The notes: a model not told the origin generated them from the letters alone. DNA of 23,267 bases from Lachnospiraceae bacterium (GCA_024684065.1 JAIKXO010000311.1:1-23267); one strand, 5' to 3'. Positions 16,539 to 23,136 are shown, counted from the first letter of the stretch. Translations and numbers: made by a program.

Positions 16539-17970
16539 AGGCTTTCTCTCCAATCTGCTCATCGGTAACGGCATCGATAATAACCGGCATCCCGACGGCA
16601 AGGCCGTCTATGACCTCAACACAGTCACTGCTTACGATCCCGGCGGTAAAATATCTCTTTTCGATCAGCCCCTCGCTGTTTATGATATAGCAGTACTCCC
16701 CGTCATCATCGCTGTAAAAGGCCTGATACGGTATGAGCATGACTCCCGCCTTTTCATCCGTAAAGATCGTAACATCGGCTTCAAGCCCGAGGATCAGCCC
16801 CCTTCCGCCGTCTATCTTTACATCGACAGCCACCTTGGATTTGTCGGAGCTGTCATTGACCGCGATCTGCTTTATCTTCGACACCTTCCCGACGTATCTG
16901 GTCCCGGCGGCTTCTATCTCGGCTCTCTGCCCGACGGCGATACTGCTTATATCGTATTTTGAGATCATTACGGTGACCTTCATGTCATCCCTGGAAACTA
17001 TGGTAAAAAGGGGATCCCCCTTGACGGCAACGGAGCCCGCCTTTACATTGCAGCTCGTCACTATGCCGTTAAAGTCTGAGGTTATCCCCTGCCTGGCCTT
17101 TTCGAGATCGATCTGCGCATAGCTCTCCTTCTCCTTTGCTATCTCAATCTGGTCGAGAAGGGCAGCCTTTTCGCTTGAATTCAACATCCCGGCTTCATAT
17201 TTGGCCTTATTGGTCTTGGTTTCGCTCCAGTTCCTGGAAATATCCTCCATCATGTTTGAAACATCATTATTTATCTGGTATTCCTCGGGATTGAGCATAA
17301 GCTGTGGAAGCGAAGCAAGCTCGATCTGTGCGCCCGCTATGTCCTCCTTAAGCTCTGAGATTTCTTTTTCGATATACTGCCTGTCCTCCTCAGAAAGCTC
17401 GTCATTAAGCAATTTTGTGTTTTTTTCCGCTATCTCCTTATTCTTTGCGGCTATGCAGGTATTGAGCTCTGCAGCCCGGTTTTGGGTATTCCAGTTTTCC
17501 TGATACTGGTCTTCCGAAATAAAGTCCGAGGCCTCCCTTTCCCACCAGTAAAGGACCGCGTAAGTATTGTCATCCTCTGCAGCCTTATTGTATTTTGCCC
17601 GGTATGAATCGCTTTTTCCGATCTGCCCCTTGCCCGAATCCTCGCTCTGAGCCCTCACAAGCGCGGCCTGCTCGGCGTTTCTTTCATATTCCTCGACATC
17701 ATACTCCAAAAGCTTCTCGCCATATCTGACTTCGTCCCCTTCTTCTATTGCGATGCTTAAAACCGGGGCCGACACACCCGCAAAATACGTATATTCCTCA
17801 TCACTGTCTATTCTTCCGGTCTCTTCAATGGATCCCGCGACACTTCCCTGATAGACCCTTGCGGTTTCATGTTCCTTTCCCCTCCCCGGGAAAAAAGCAG
17901 TCAGAACGAAAGCGGATGAGCCAAGAGCAATGATCGGGACTGTGATCAAAGCAATATTCTTTAAACTCAT
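16522..17970 (-). CDS. HlyD/MacA-like periplasmic adaptor subunit
   Basis: A 482-residue membrane-anchored protein with one N-terminal hydrophobic segment (about 5-26). The lipoyl-like half motif SAPVLSIAIEEGDEV follows. A long charged helical region (about 100-290) should form the coiled-coil hairpin. Then come the second half motif (GIVTSCNVKAGSVAVKGDPLF), a beta-barrel and a membrane-proximal domain. The order matches adaptors that couple ABC ATPases and FtsX-like permeases across the envelope. The start at 17970 has GGGGTG six bases upstream; ATG at 17982 lacks good spacing. It is first in the operon, behind a strong promoter with an overlapping dyad operator. Confidence 0.92.
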   Translation of the reverse strand: MSLKNIALITVPIIALGSSAFVLTAFFPGRGKEHETARVYQGSVAGSIEETGRIDSDEEYTYFAGVSAPVLSIAIEEGDEVRYGEKLLEYDVEEYERNAEQAALVRAQSEDSGKGQIGKSDSYRAKYNKAAEDDNTYAVLYWWEREASDFISEDQYQENWNTQNRAAELNTCIAAKNKEIAEKNTKLLNDELSEEDRQYIEKEISELKEDIAGAQIELASLPQLMLNPEEYQINNDVSNMMEDISRNWSETKTNKAKYEAGMLNSSEKAALLDQIEIAKEKESYAQIDLEKARQGITSDFNGIVTSCNVKAGSVAVKGDPLFTIVSRDDMKVTVMISKYDISSIAVGQRAEIEAAGTRYVGKVSKIKQIAVNDSSDKSKVAVDVKIDGGRGLILGLEADVTIFTDEKAGVMLIPYQAFYSDDDGEYCYIINSEGLIEKRYFTAGIVSSDCVEVIDGLAVGMPVIIDAVTDEQIGEKAFEAVH

Positions 17971-17999
17971 TATACACCCCATTATCCTCAGTTTTTTAG

Positions 18000-18013
18000 T
18001 TAGCGTTAGCTAA
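18000..18013. promoter_or_regulatory. Dyad operator TTAGC-N4-GCTAA at the efflux promoter
   Basis: The inverted repeat TTAGC-GTTA-GCTAA lies right at the predicted transcription start of the efflux operon; it is part of a wider perfect palindrome GCGTTAGCTAACGC at 18003-18016. The same TTAGC-N4-GCTAA occurs in the FeoB-associated promoter at 19318-19331. The half-site resembles the TTAG of DtxR/IdeR boxes, so the nearby DtxR-type protein is the likely binder. That link is an inference. Confidence 0.7.
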
Positions 18014-18020
18014 CGCAATA

Positions 18021-18049
18021 ATATTACACTACAATGTACGCCAAGTCAA
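18021..18049 (-). promoter_or_regulatory. Sigma-A promoter of the efflux operon
   Basis: On the minus strand TTGACT (18044-18049) and TAATAT (18021-18026) are separated by 17 nt. The start near 18014 falls at the edge of the dyad operator, a layout suited to repression. The leader to the adaptor ATG is about 45 nt. Confidence 0.75.
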
Positions 18050-18080
18050 GTACTATGCTTAAATTAAAGCAACACTGCGG

Positions 18081-18860
18081 TTACCCTAAAGCAACATCCA
18101 GTGCCATCATCAGGCTGAAGCCCACGGCAAAAGCTATTACGCCGACATTGGAATGCTCTCCCGCGGACATTTCGGGTATCAGCTCTTCCACCACAACGTA
18201 AAGCATGGCCCCTGCCGCAAACGAGAGCAGATACGGCATCGCCGGAACGACAAGTCCGGCCAGTATCACCGTCAGCCCGCCAAAGACCGGTTCGACCGCT
18301 CCCGAAAGGACCCCCAGAAAAAACGATCTGCCCTTGTTCTTTCCTTCCGCATAAAGCGGCATGGAGATGATAGCCCCCTCCGGGAAATTCTGTATCGCGA
18401 TACCAAGAGCCAGGGCAAGGGCTCCTCCGGCAGTGATATTCGAAGAACCGCTGAGAAGTCCCGCATACACAACGCCTACCGCCATTCCCTCGGGGATATT
18501 ATGAAGGGTTACGGCCAGTACAAGCATGGCCGTCCTTGTGAGATGGCTCTTCGGACCCTCCGCCTGATCTATCCCTGCATGAAGATGAGGTATTATGTGA
18601 TCAAGCAAAAGCAGGAACAGGATTCCCATCCAGAATCCGGCAAACGCCGGCGCAAATGCAAACCTGCCCTTGTCGGAAGACTGCTCGATAGCCGGTACTA
18701 TCAGGCTCCATATGGAGGCCGCCACCATTACTCCGGCGGCAAATCCCGTCAGCGCGCGCTGAATCCCTGTCTTAAGTTCATTTCTCAAAAAAAACACACA
18801 GGCAGAACCTGTAGCTGTTCCGATAAACGGAATAAGTAATCCCATGATAACAACAGACAT
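18081..18860 (-). CDS. ZIP family divalent metal transporter
   Basis: A 259-residue membrane protein with about eight spans, of the ZIP/GufA group that moves Zn, Fe or Mn into the cytoplasm. The metal-site motifs are intact: HNIPEG (H120, E124) in the fourth span and QNFPEG (E161) in the fifth. A His-bearing stretch HIIPHLHAG precedes them. The ATG at 18860 follows GGGAGG at proper spacing. It is downstream of the FeoB-associated peptide gene but separated from it by a terminator and a degenerate repeat, so it may have its own promoter, which I could not place. It ends about 30 nt before the efflux promoter. Metal choice is not readable, although its neighbours suggest iron. Confidence 0.92.
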   Translation of the reverse strand: MSVVIMGLLIPFIGTATGSACVFFLRNELKTGIQRALTGFAAGVMVAASIWSLIVPAIEQSSDKGRFAFAPAFAGFWMGILFLLLLDHIIPHLHAGIDQAEGPKSHLTRTAMLVLAVTLHNIPEGMAVGVVYAGLLSGSSNITAGGALALALGIAIQNFPEGAIISMPLYAEGKNKGRSFFLGVLSGAVEPVFGGLTVILAGLVVPAMPYLLSFAAGAMLYVVVEELIPEMSAGEHSNVGVIAFAVGFSLMMALDVALG

Positions 18861-18968
18861 CTTCTTTACCTCCCGACAAACTCCCTGAAAACAGATAAAT
18901 GCGGTATCTGCGCAGGACTCCTGATAATCCTTAATTCAGAACAGGGTATAATACAATGTATCATTTAC

Positions 18969-19001
18969 AAAAAAACAGACCCCGCATACCTTCGGAGCCT
19001 G
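18969..19001 (-). terminator. Intrinsic terminator after the FeoB-associated peptide gene
   Basis: On the minus strand CAGGCTCCG pairs with CGGGGTCTG (two G-T pairs, 8-nt loop), and seven T residues follow at 18969-18975. It lies about 80 nt past the stop of the Cys-rich peptide gene and about 110 nt before the ZIP start. Confidence 0.75.
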
Positions 19002-19037
19002 AATATAACATCATTATACGGTAAATGCAACTGTACT

Positions 19038-19073
19038 GCGCCGGTCTGTGCAGTAAATCGTGTGCTTTGGCAC
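19038..19073 (-). repeat. Three-hairpin repeat family, copy 6, decayed
   Basis: Only a degenerate hairpin III (19042-19060, CGGTCTG against TAAATCG) and the first bases of hairpin II (GGCAC) remain. It abuts the stop codon of the FeoB-associated gene. It looks like a truncated copy in the same orientation relative to transcription. Confidence 0.6.
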
Positions 19074-19083
19074 GCGTTTTTTA

Positions 19084-19257
19084 TCAGTCTCTTTCGGACT
19101 TTTCGCATCCCGCTGCTCTTTTGTGGCAGTTTCCGGCCATAGGGCATCCTATGCAGTGCCTGCCCTTCTTTTTCTCCCTATATATATAAAGGCAGGCTCC
19201 GGTTACAGCAAAAACCAGTATCGCAATAACTATAAGGTTTGAAAATAACGGGCTCAT
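19084..19257 (-). CDS. FeoB-associated Cys-rich membrane protein
   Basis: A 57-residue peptide. An N-terminal membrane span (about 5-25, LIVIAILVFAVTGACLYIY) is followed by a Lys-rich patch and a Cys cluster: C35, C38, C44 and C51, with CIGCPMAGNCHK as the core. This matches the FeoB-associated Cys-rich family, usually encoded just after feoB and thought to assist ferrous iron uptake. Neither feoA nor feoB is present here, which is unusual. The ATG at 19257 follows GGAGGAGAA. It has a perfect-consensus promoter with an embedded dyad operator, and a terminator follows the gene. Confidence 0.85.
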   Translation of the reverse strand: MSPLFSNLIVIAILVFAVTGACLYIYREKKKGRHCIGCPMAGNCHKRAAGCEKSERD

Positions 19258-19310
19258 GATAATTCTCCTCCTCTGCTGAAAGGTTTTTCGCCCTTAATAT
19301 ATCAACGCTT

Positions 19311-19339
19311 ATTATAATTAGCAGTGGCTAACTTGTCAA
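19311..19339 (-). promoter_or_regulatory. Consensus sigma-A promoter of the FeoB-associated gene
   Basis: On the minus strand TTGACA (19334-19339) and TATAAT (19311-19316) are both perfect, with 17 nt between them. The start is expected near 19304, giving a leader of about 47 nt. The whole spacer is occupied by a dyad operator, so this very strong promoter must depend on repression for control. Confidence 0.88.
19318..19331. promoter_or_regulatory. Dyad operator TTAGC-N4-GCTAA in the promoter spacer
   Basis: On the plus strand it reads TTAGC-AGTG-GCTAA, an inverted repeat with a 4-nt centre, between the -35 and -10 boxes. It shares both arms and the spacing with the site at 18000-18013. Both sites also share an adjacent AG before the left arm when aligned (AGTTAGC). 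The probable regulator is the divergent DtxR-type protein at 19657. Confidence 0.72.
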
Positions 19340-19395
19340 GGGCCTGTAAAGCATATTTAATCACGAAATCGTTACCCCGCAACAACCGGTTTTAT

Positions 19396-19424
19396 TTGCA
19401 TGAGACATGAATATGTGGTAAACT
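19396..19424 (+). promoter_or_regulatory. Possible promoter of the DtxR-type regulator gene
   Basis: TTGCAT (19396-19401) and TAAACT (19419-19424) are 17 nt apart; each is 4 of 6 to consensus. A TTAAC-GCTAA element (19424-19433) follows at once, reminiscent of the operator arms but without the 4-nt spacer. The resulting leader would be more than 200 nt. Confidence 0.4.
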
Positions 19425-19442
19425 TAACGCTAATTTATAGTG

Positions 19443-19535
19443 AACGGCAAACGATTCTCGTTTGGGCGTTTACTGCGGCATAATTCCTTACAAATCCGCA
19501 TGCATTTATTCGATATTTGTATACAAAGTTCGAAT
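19443..19535 (+). other. Structured leader of the regulator gene: hairpin and 28-bp palindrome
   Basis: The region 19258-19656 has no other gene. Its leader part holds a hairpin at 19443-19470 (CAAACG/CGTTTG plus AACG/CGTT) and a near-perfect 28-bp palindrome at 19508-19535 centred on TTTGTATACAAA, with ATTCGA/TCGAAT ends and two mismatched pairs. A further small stem GTTTGC/GCAAAC is at 19554-19569, and three degenerate GGCTTTTCCGG units lie at about 19609-19640 before the ribosome site. Confidence 0.55.
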
Positions 19536-19656
19536 CGATCATGCAGGAGTCAGGTTTGCAGACGCAAACTCTTTGTTGCCGAAAAGTTCTGAAAGACAGA
19601 GCTTTTTGGGGCTTTCCGGGGCTTTTCCGGAGCTTTTCCATGGAGGATATTTTATT

Positions 19657-20031
19657 ATGGCATTACAGGAATCCGGGGAAATGTACCTTGAAGCATTATA
19701 CGTGCTGTCACAGAAATCATCATCCGTACGCGGGATAGATGTGGGGGAATACCTTGGCTACTCAAAACCATCCGTCAGCCGCGCAATCGGATTGCTTAAG
19801 AATGAAGGACTTGTAAAAAAAGGCGATGACGGTTATCTGTCCCTGACAGAGGCAGGGAAAATACTCGCAAAGCGCATATATGAGCGCCACACCGTTCTGA
19901 CCCGGCTGTTTATCAATCTCGGCGTGAATGAAAAGACCGCCACCGATGACGCCTGCCGTATCGAGCATTACATCAGCGATGAGACCTTTGAAGCGGTAAA
20001 ATCGCATATGGCAAAGCACGGGGCATTATAA
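19657..20031 (+). CDS. DtxR-type metal-dependent repressor, iron-type ligand set
   Basis: A 124-residue regulator with an N-terminal winged helix (about 1-65; recognition helix near SKPSVSRAIGLLKNEG) and a dimer/metal domain; the SH3-like third domain is absent. The primary site matches DtxR rather than MntR: M9, C100, E103 and H104 (EMYLE and ACRIEH). MntR has Asp at the Met position and Glu at the Cys position. The ancillary site is broken: H78 is present, but the DtxR Glu and His positions are T82 and T96. It is therefore probably Fe(II)-responsive. The ATG at 19657 follows GGAGG and gives the usual family N-terminus MALQESGEMYL; the longer frame from 19462 is not credible. It is divergent from the FeoB-associated gene and close to two matching operators. 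Confidence 0.92.
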   Translation: MALQESGEMYLEALYVLSQKSSSVRGIDVGEYLGYSKPSVSRAIGLLKNEGLVKKGDDGYLSLTEAGKILAKRIYERHTVLTRLFINLGVNEKTATDDACRIEHYISDETFEAVKSHMAKHGAL

Positions 20032-20036
20032 GAAAC

Positions 20037-20120
20037 GATTCGATCCAGGGATCCAGGGATCGAACATATTCGGCACGAACTGAAGTTCGTGCCGAAGCGC
20101 ACGATCTGCTTCGCAGATCG
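20037..20120 (+). repeat. Three-hairpin intergenic repeat, copy 7a
   Basis: Hairpin I (about 20037-20062, GATTCGATCC-rich, imperfect) is followed by hairpin II at 20072-20093 (GGCACGAAC/GTTCGTGCC) and hairpin III at 20102-20120 (CGATCTG/CAGATCG). It starts 5 nt after the DtxR-type stop. Its strand is reversed relative to copies 1-6, as are the neighbouring genes, so orientation to transcription is preserved. Confidence 0.87.
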
Positions 20121-20136
20121 GCGCATAAGATGTAAT

Positions 20137-20207
20137 GATTCGATCCAAGGATCGAATCGGCACGAACTGAAGTTCGTGCCTAAGCGCACGATCTGCTTCG
20201 CAGATCG
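20137..20207 (+). repeat. Three-hairpin intergenic repeat, copy 7b
   Basis: Tandem second unit: hairpin I at 20137-20158 (GATTCGATCC/GGATCGAATC), hairpin II at 20159-20180, identical to 7a, and hairpin III at 20189-20207, also identical to 7a. It ends about 30 nt before the PAS-GGDEF start. The two units differ mainly in hairpin I and in the linker. Confidence 0.88.
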
Positions 20208-20239
20208 GCGCAGTAAACCAGAAAGGTTCATACTCTATC

Positions 20240-21685
20240 ATGAACATGACGATCACCCTTTTCGACAGTATTATAAATACATCCCAGGACTGCGTTTTCT
20301 GGAAGGACAAAAACAGGCGCTTTATGGGGGTTAACCAGGCATTCCTTGATTTTTACGGATTCGGCTCGGAGGACATACTGATAGGGAAAACGGATGAGGA
20401 TATGGGTTGGCACAACGACCCCGAGCCCTACAGGCAGGATGAGCTTCGTGTCCTGTCGGGAGAATCGACTTATAAAGTCCAGGGAAAATGCATGGCTCAG
20501 GGAGAGGAACGGGATATCGTCGCATCAAAGAGGCCTCTCTATGAAAACGGCGAGATCGTCGGACTTGTCGGCAGCTTTATGGATATAACGGAGCTTGTCC
20601 GCAGGCAGAAACGCATTGACGGGCAGCAGATCATGTATACCGTTGAAGAACTGCGTAAATACGATTTCTGGGACAGGATACTGGATGATACGCCTCTTGA
20701 CGAGATATTGGATCCCTTAACCGGTGTTATCAAAAGAAATTACATGACGGATTTTGCCAATTATCTGATATCAAAAAAGAAGCCTTTTTCACTATCGATC
20801 CTTGATCTTGATAACTTTAAGTTCATAAATGACCAGTACGGACATCATTCGGGAGATCTTGTACTGAAGGCCGTTACCGGAGCTCTCGCTGATTACACGA
20901 GGGGGTACAGCCTGGCCGGACGCTTTGGCGGAGATGAACTTCTGCTTATAAACTTAAGAGATACGATGCGTGAGGAAAATCAGGTCTTCTGGGACGGATT
21001 ATATGCATCGCACAGTATCTTCAGGAGGAATATAGAGATCGACAAGGGAAGTACCTTCGTAACGGGAACCTGCGGAAGCGCTTCCTTCCCCTCAGATCAG
21101 AAAAACCTCTCCCAGCTCTTTGTCCTGATCGATAAGGCTCTCTATATCGGAAAGGGACGCGGGCGGAACTGCTTTATCATTTATGATGCAGAAAAGCACC
21201 GGGATATTGACATAAAAAAGCTCGCAAAACATAATATGAGCACTGATATGGCTTATCTTCGGAAAACCATGGAGGAAGCGGCAGATCCAATGGACGGACT
21301 GCGTTCTGTAATGCCCCTTTTAAAAGAAGTCCTCCGGATCGATGATCTTTATTACATCAATGAACAGGCAGAACTCAGAGCAGTTCTTGATAACAGCCTG
21401 AAGGAAGACGCGGCCGATGCTGCAGCCTCCATTACCGACGAGTTTATAACCTGCCAGTCTCTTTATGATATTGAAGATGTAAGTCCCATCTTTTCCGGAT
21501 CCCTGCGAAAGCTTGGGATTTACTCCTTTATCGCCGCAAGGACCTTCAGGGATAAAGGCAAAACGGGATATCTGATATGCGCCACAAAAAGAAAGCACCG
21601 TATCTGGCAGGAAAACGAGTGTGCTTTCATTATCTTTCTGGCGATGCTTACGGAGTACGGCGCAGCTTCCGGGCTTTCAGAATAA
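20240..21685 (+). CDS. PAS-GGDEF protein with GAF-like C-terminal region
   Basis: A 481-residue cytoplasmic signalling protein. Residues about 5-120 form a PAS sensor (DCVFWKDKNRRFMGVNQAFLDFYG). A helical linker precedes the GGDEF domain (about 155-320): DPLTGV, LDLDNF, GHHSGD and RFGGDEL at 228-234. The signature is GGDEL rather than GGDEF, but the catalytic Glu is kept, so activity is plausible. The inhibitory RxxD motif is absent (RGYS). The last 150 residues (about 330-481) look GAF-like, with GYLICATKRKHRIWQENE near the end; that is tentative. ATG 20240 has GAAAGG upstream; ATG 20246 is an alternative. The gene follows a tandem repeat pair after the DtxR-type gene. Confidence 0.9.
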   Translation: MNMTITLFDSIINTSQDCVFWKDKNRRFMGVNQAFLDFYGFGSEDILIGKTDEDMGWHNDPEPYRQDELRVLSGESTYKVQGKCMAQGEERDIVASKRPLYENGEIVGLVGSFMDITELVRRQKRIDGQQIMYTVEELRKYDFWDRILDDTPLDEILDPLTGVIKRNYMTDFANYLISKKKPFSLSILDLDNFKFINDQYGHHSGDLVLKAVTGALADYTRGYSLAGRFGGDELLLINLRDTMREENQVFWDGLYASHSIFRRNIEIDKGSTFVTGTCGSASFPSDQKNLSQLFVLIDKALYIGKGRGRNCFIIYDAEKHRDIDIKKLAKHNMSTDMAYLRKTMEEAADPMDGLRSVMPLLKEVLRIDDLYYINEQAELRAVLDNSLKEDAADAAASITDEFITCQSLYDIEDVSPIFSGSLRKLGIYSFIAARTFRDKGKTGYLICATKRKHRIWQENECAFIIFLAMLTEYGAASGLSE

Positions 21686-21706
21686 CGGCTCCTACTCCAC
21701 CGTTAT
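21682..21706 (+). terminator. Possible terminator between convergent genes
   Basis: ATAACGG (21682-21688) pairs with CCGTTAT (21700-21706) across an 11-nt loop. It includes the stop codon of the PAS-GGDEF gene and the end of the Nudix gene. A pyrimidine-rich stretch follows on the plus strand, but there is no clean U-tract. The two stop codons are only 6 nt apart. Confidence 0.35.
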
Positions 21707-22159
21707 CCCTCTCTTTCCTCTTTTCCAGTCAAGGACAGGTCTTATATCCGGCTCAAACAGATTGTCCGGGATGTTATCCCTGCTGAAAAATCTGTGTTCC
21801 AAGACCTCTGAATCCGAATCAGACACCTCGCCCGTGAAGGTATCCGTAATAAAAATCACCGAGAGCGAATATACCACGTCACCGTTGGGATAATGGATCT
21901 CCCTGTCAGGCCCCGAATAAAGCCCGTACAGTTCAAGGTCTGAGACTTCAACTCCTGTTTCCTCAAGGATTTCTCTCTTTGCAGCCTCTTTATAGGTCTC
22001 TCCCGGCTCCAGAGCTCCTCCGGGGACGCACCACTCTCCAGTATCGCTCCTTTTCTGCAAAAGAAGCTGCCCGTTTTTGTTTTCTATCAGCACACCGCAG
22101 CCTACAGTCATGACGAGGCTGTGGCCTATCGTTTTTCGTAATTCTCCGATATAGTTCAT
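21692..22159 (-). CDS. Nudix hydrolase
   Basis: A 155-residue cytoplasmic enzyme that hydrolyses a nucleoside diphosphate linked to another group. The complete Nudix box lies at about 48-70: GALEPGETYKEAA followed by KREILEETGV, with all Glu ligands present. The start at 22159 (MNYIGELRKTIG) has GGAG nine bases upstream and lies 4 nt after the radical SAM stop; an in-frame frame start at 22216 would overlap that gene. The N-terminal GHSLVMTVGCGVLIEN pattern is common in small Firmicute Nudix proteins, often annotated as ADP-ribose or MutT-like. The substrate cannot be set from sequence. It is coupled with the upstream radical SAM gene in a two-gene unit. Confidence 0.93.
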   Translation of the reverse strand: MNYIGELRKTIGHSLVMTVGCGVLIENKNGQLLLQKRSDTGEWCVPGGALEPGETYKEAAKREILEETGVEVSDLELYGLYSGPDREIHYPNGDVVYSLSVIFITDTFTGEVSDSDSEVLEHRFFSRDNIPDNLFEPDIRPVLDWKRGKRGITVE

Positions 22160-22163
22160 TTTT

Positions 22164-23069
22164 CTACACTCCGGTACAGTCAAATTCAGGGATGAAGCTC
22201 TCTTTGGCGGTATCACCCTCCTGGATATATCCTCTCATTACCCCGAGGCCTGCAGCATAGTCCACAAGGCTTTTATATTCAGCCTCCGTAACCTTCCTGT
22301 CTATCTCGGGAAAGCCGCTCAGCCGCTGATCGTCCGGGGTAAACTGATTCATGAGGCTTATGATGATACGATCATTGTAATTGTCGTAAAGATATTTTAC
22401 AATCATTTTCGCCTGGATCAGCATTCCCGGCATCAGAAGATGTCTGACGAGCACTCCCTTCTTTAACAATCCGTCTTCATACACGCAGACAGGCTGCTGC
22501 CTTACCATTTCCGAAACGGCATCCTTTGCCGCTTCCACATACCCTCCTGCGTTGCTGTATCTTAAGGCATCCCTGTCACGGATATACTTAAAGTCCGGAA
22601 GATATATATCTATGAGTCCGTCAAGACGCTTAAGGCTTTCGACATTCAGATAAGAAGATGTATTAAAAATAAAGGGGATTCCGATGTCCTGCATTCTGGC
22701 CCTGTGGATCGCATCAGCGACCGCGGGTATATAAATATCTGCCGTCACAAGATTTATATTGCAGGCTCCCTTGTCCTTAAGCTCAAAAAATATCTCAACA
22801 AGACGCTCAAGTGATATCTTTCTGCCTGCTCCTCCCCTGCTTATGCTCCGGTTCTGGCAAAAAACGCAGCCCATATTGCAGCCTGAAAAAAACACCGTTC
22901 CTGATCCCGACTTTCCGGATATGCAAGGTTCTTCCCACATATGAAGGGCGGCTCTCGCAACACGCAGAGTGTCAGATTCCCTGCAATAGCCCACTGCCAT
23001 GCTTCTGTCCGCGCCGCAGTTCCTCGGGCAAAGGCGGCAGCGCGTATATTCTTTGTATATCTCTCTCAT
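22164..23069 (-). CDS. Radical SAM protein, PflA-like
   Basis: A 301-residue iron-sulfur enzyme. The radical SAM cluster motif CNMGCVFC (C64, C68, C71) binds the [4Fe-4S] cluster that cleaves S-adenosylmethionine. An N-terminal Cys set (CRLCPRNC, about residues 11-18, then C29) is typical of the subgroup labelled pyruvate formate-lyase-activating-enzyme-like, whose true targets are mostly unknown. The start is ATG 23069; a GTG directly before it (23072) is equally in frame. A GGGG stretch about 8 nt upstream is a weak ribosome site. No pyruvate formate-lyase or glycyl radical enzyme is adjacent, so a real PflA role is doubtful. Confidence 0.9.
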   Translation of the reverse strand: MREIYKEYTRCRLCPRNCGADRSMAVGYCRESDTLRVARAALHMWEEPCISGKSGSGTVFFSGCNMGCVFCQNRSISRGGAGRKISLERLVEIFFELKDKGACNINLVTADIYIPAVADAIHRARMQDIGIPFIFNTSSYLNVESLKRLDGLIDIYLPDFKYIRDRDALRYSNAGGYVEAAKDAVSEMVRQQPVCVYEDGLLKKGVLVRHLLMPGMLIQAKMIVKYLYDNYNDRIIISLMNQFTPDDQRLSGFPEIDRKVTEAEYKSLVDYAAGLGVMRGYIQEGDTAKESFIPEFDCTGV

Positions 23070-23136
23070 CACTGTTCCCCGACTGCTTTCCTGTCATAAA
23101 TCCTTATATATTATGATGTGAGGGTCAAAAGTGATA

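Noticed and set aside
13465..17970. Macrolide exporter MacAB as a specific annotation
   Set aside because: The family match is only at fold level; many Firmicute adaptor-ATPase-FtsX sets share it and nothing in the sequence points to macrolides.
18153..18839. Plus-strand frame of 228 codons
   Set aside because: It lies opposite the ZIP transporter, whose motifs and ribosome site are clear; the shadow is Arg/Lys/Gln-rich without any motif.
19462..19656. N-terminal extension of the DtxR-type protein
   Set aside because: The extension covers the palindrome and hairpins of the leader; ATG 19657 has GGAGG and gives the usual family N-terminus.
20037..20207. CRISPR-like array
   Set aside because: Only two units exist, the units are themselves hairpins, spacers are not unique sequences of equal length, and the same unit is scattered singly elsewhere.
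22164..23069. Naming the radical SAM protein as pyruvate formate-lyase activase
   Set aside because: No glycyl radical enzyme is adjacent, and the extra N-terminal Cys set belongs to a subgroup with unknown targets.
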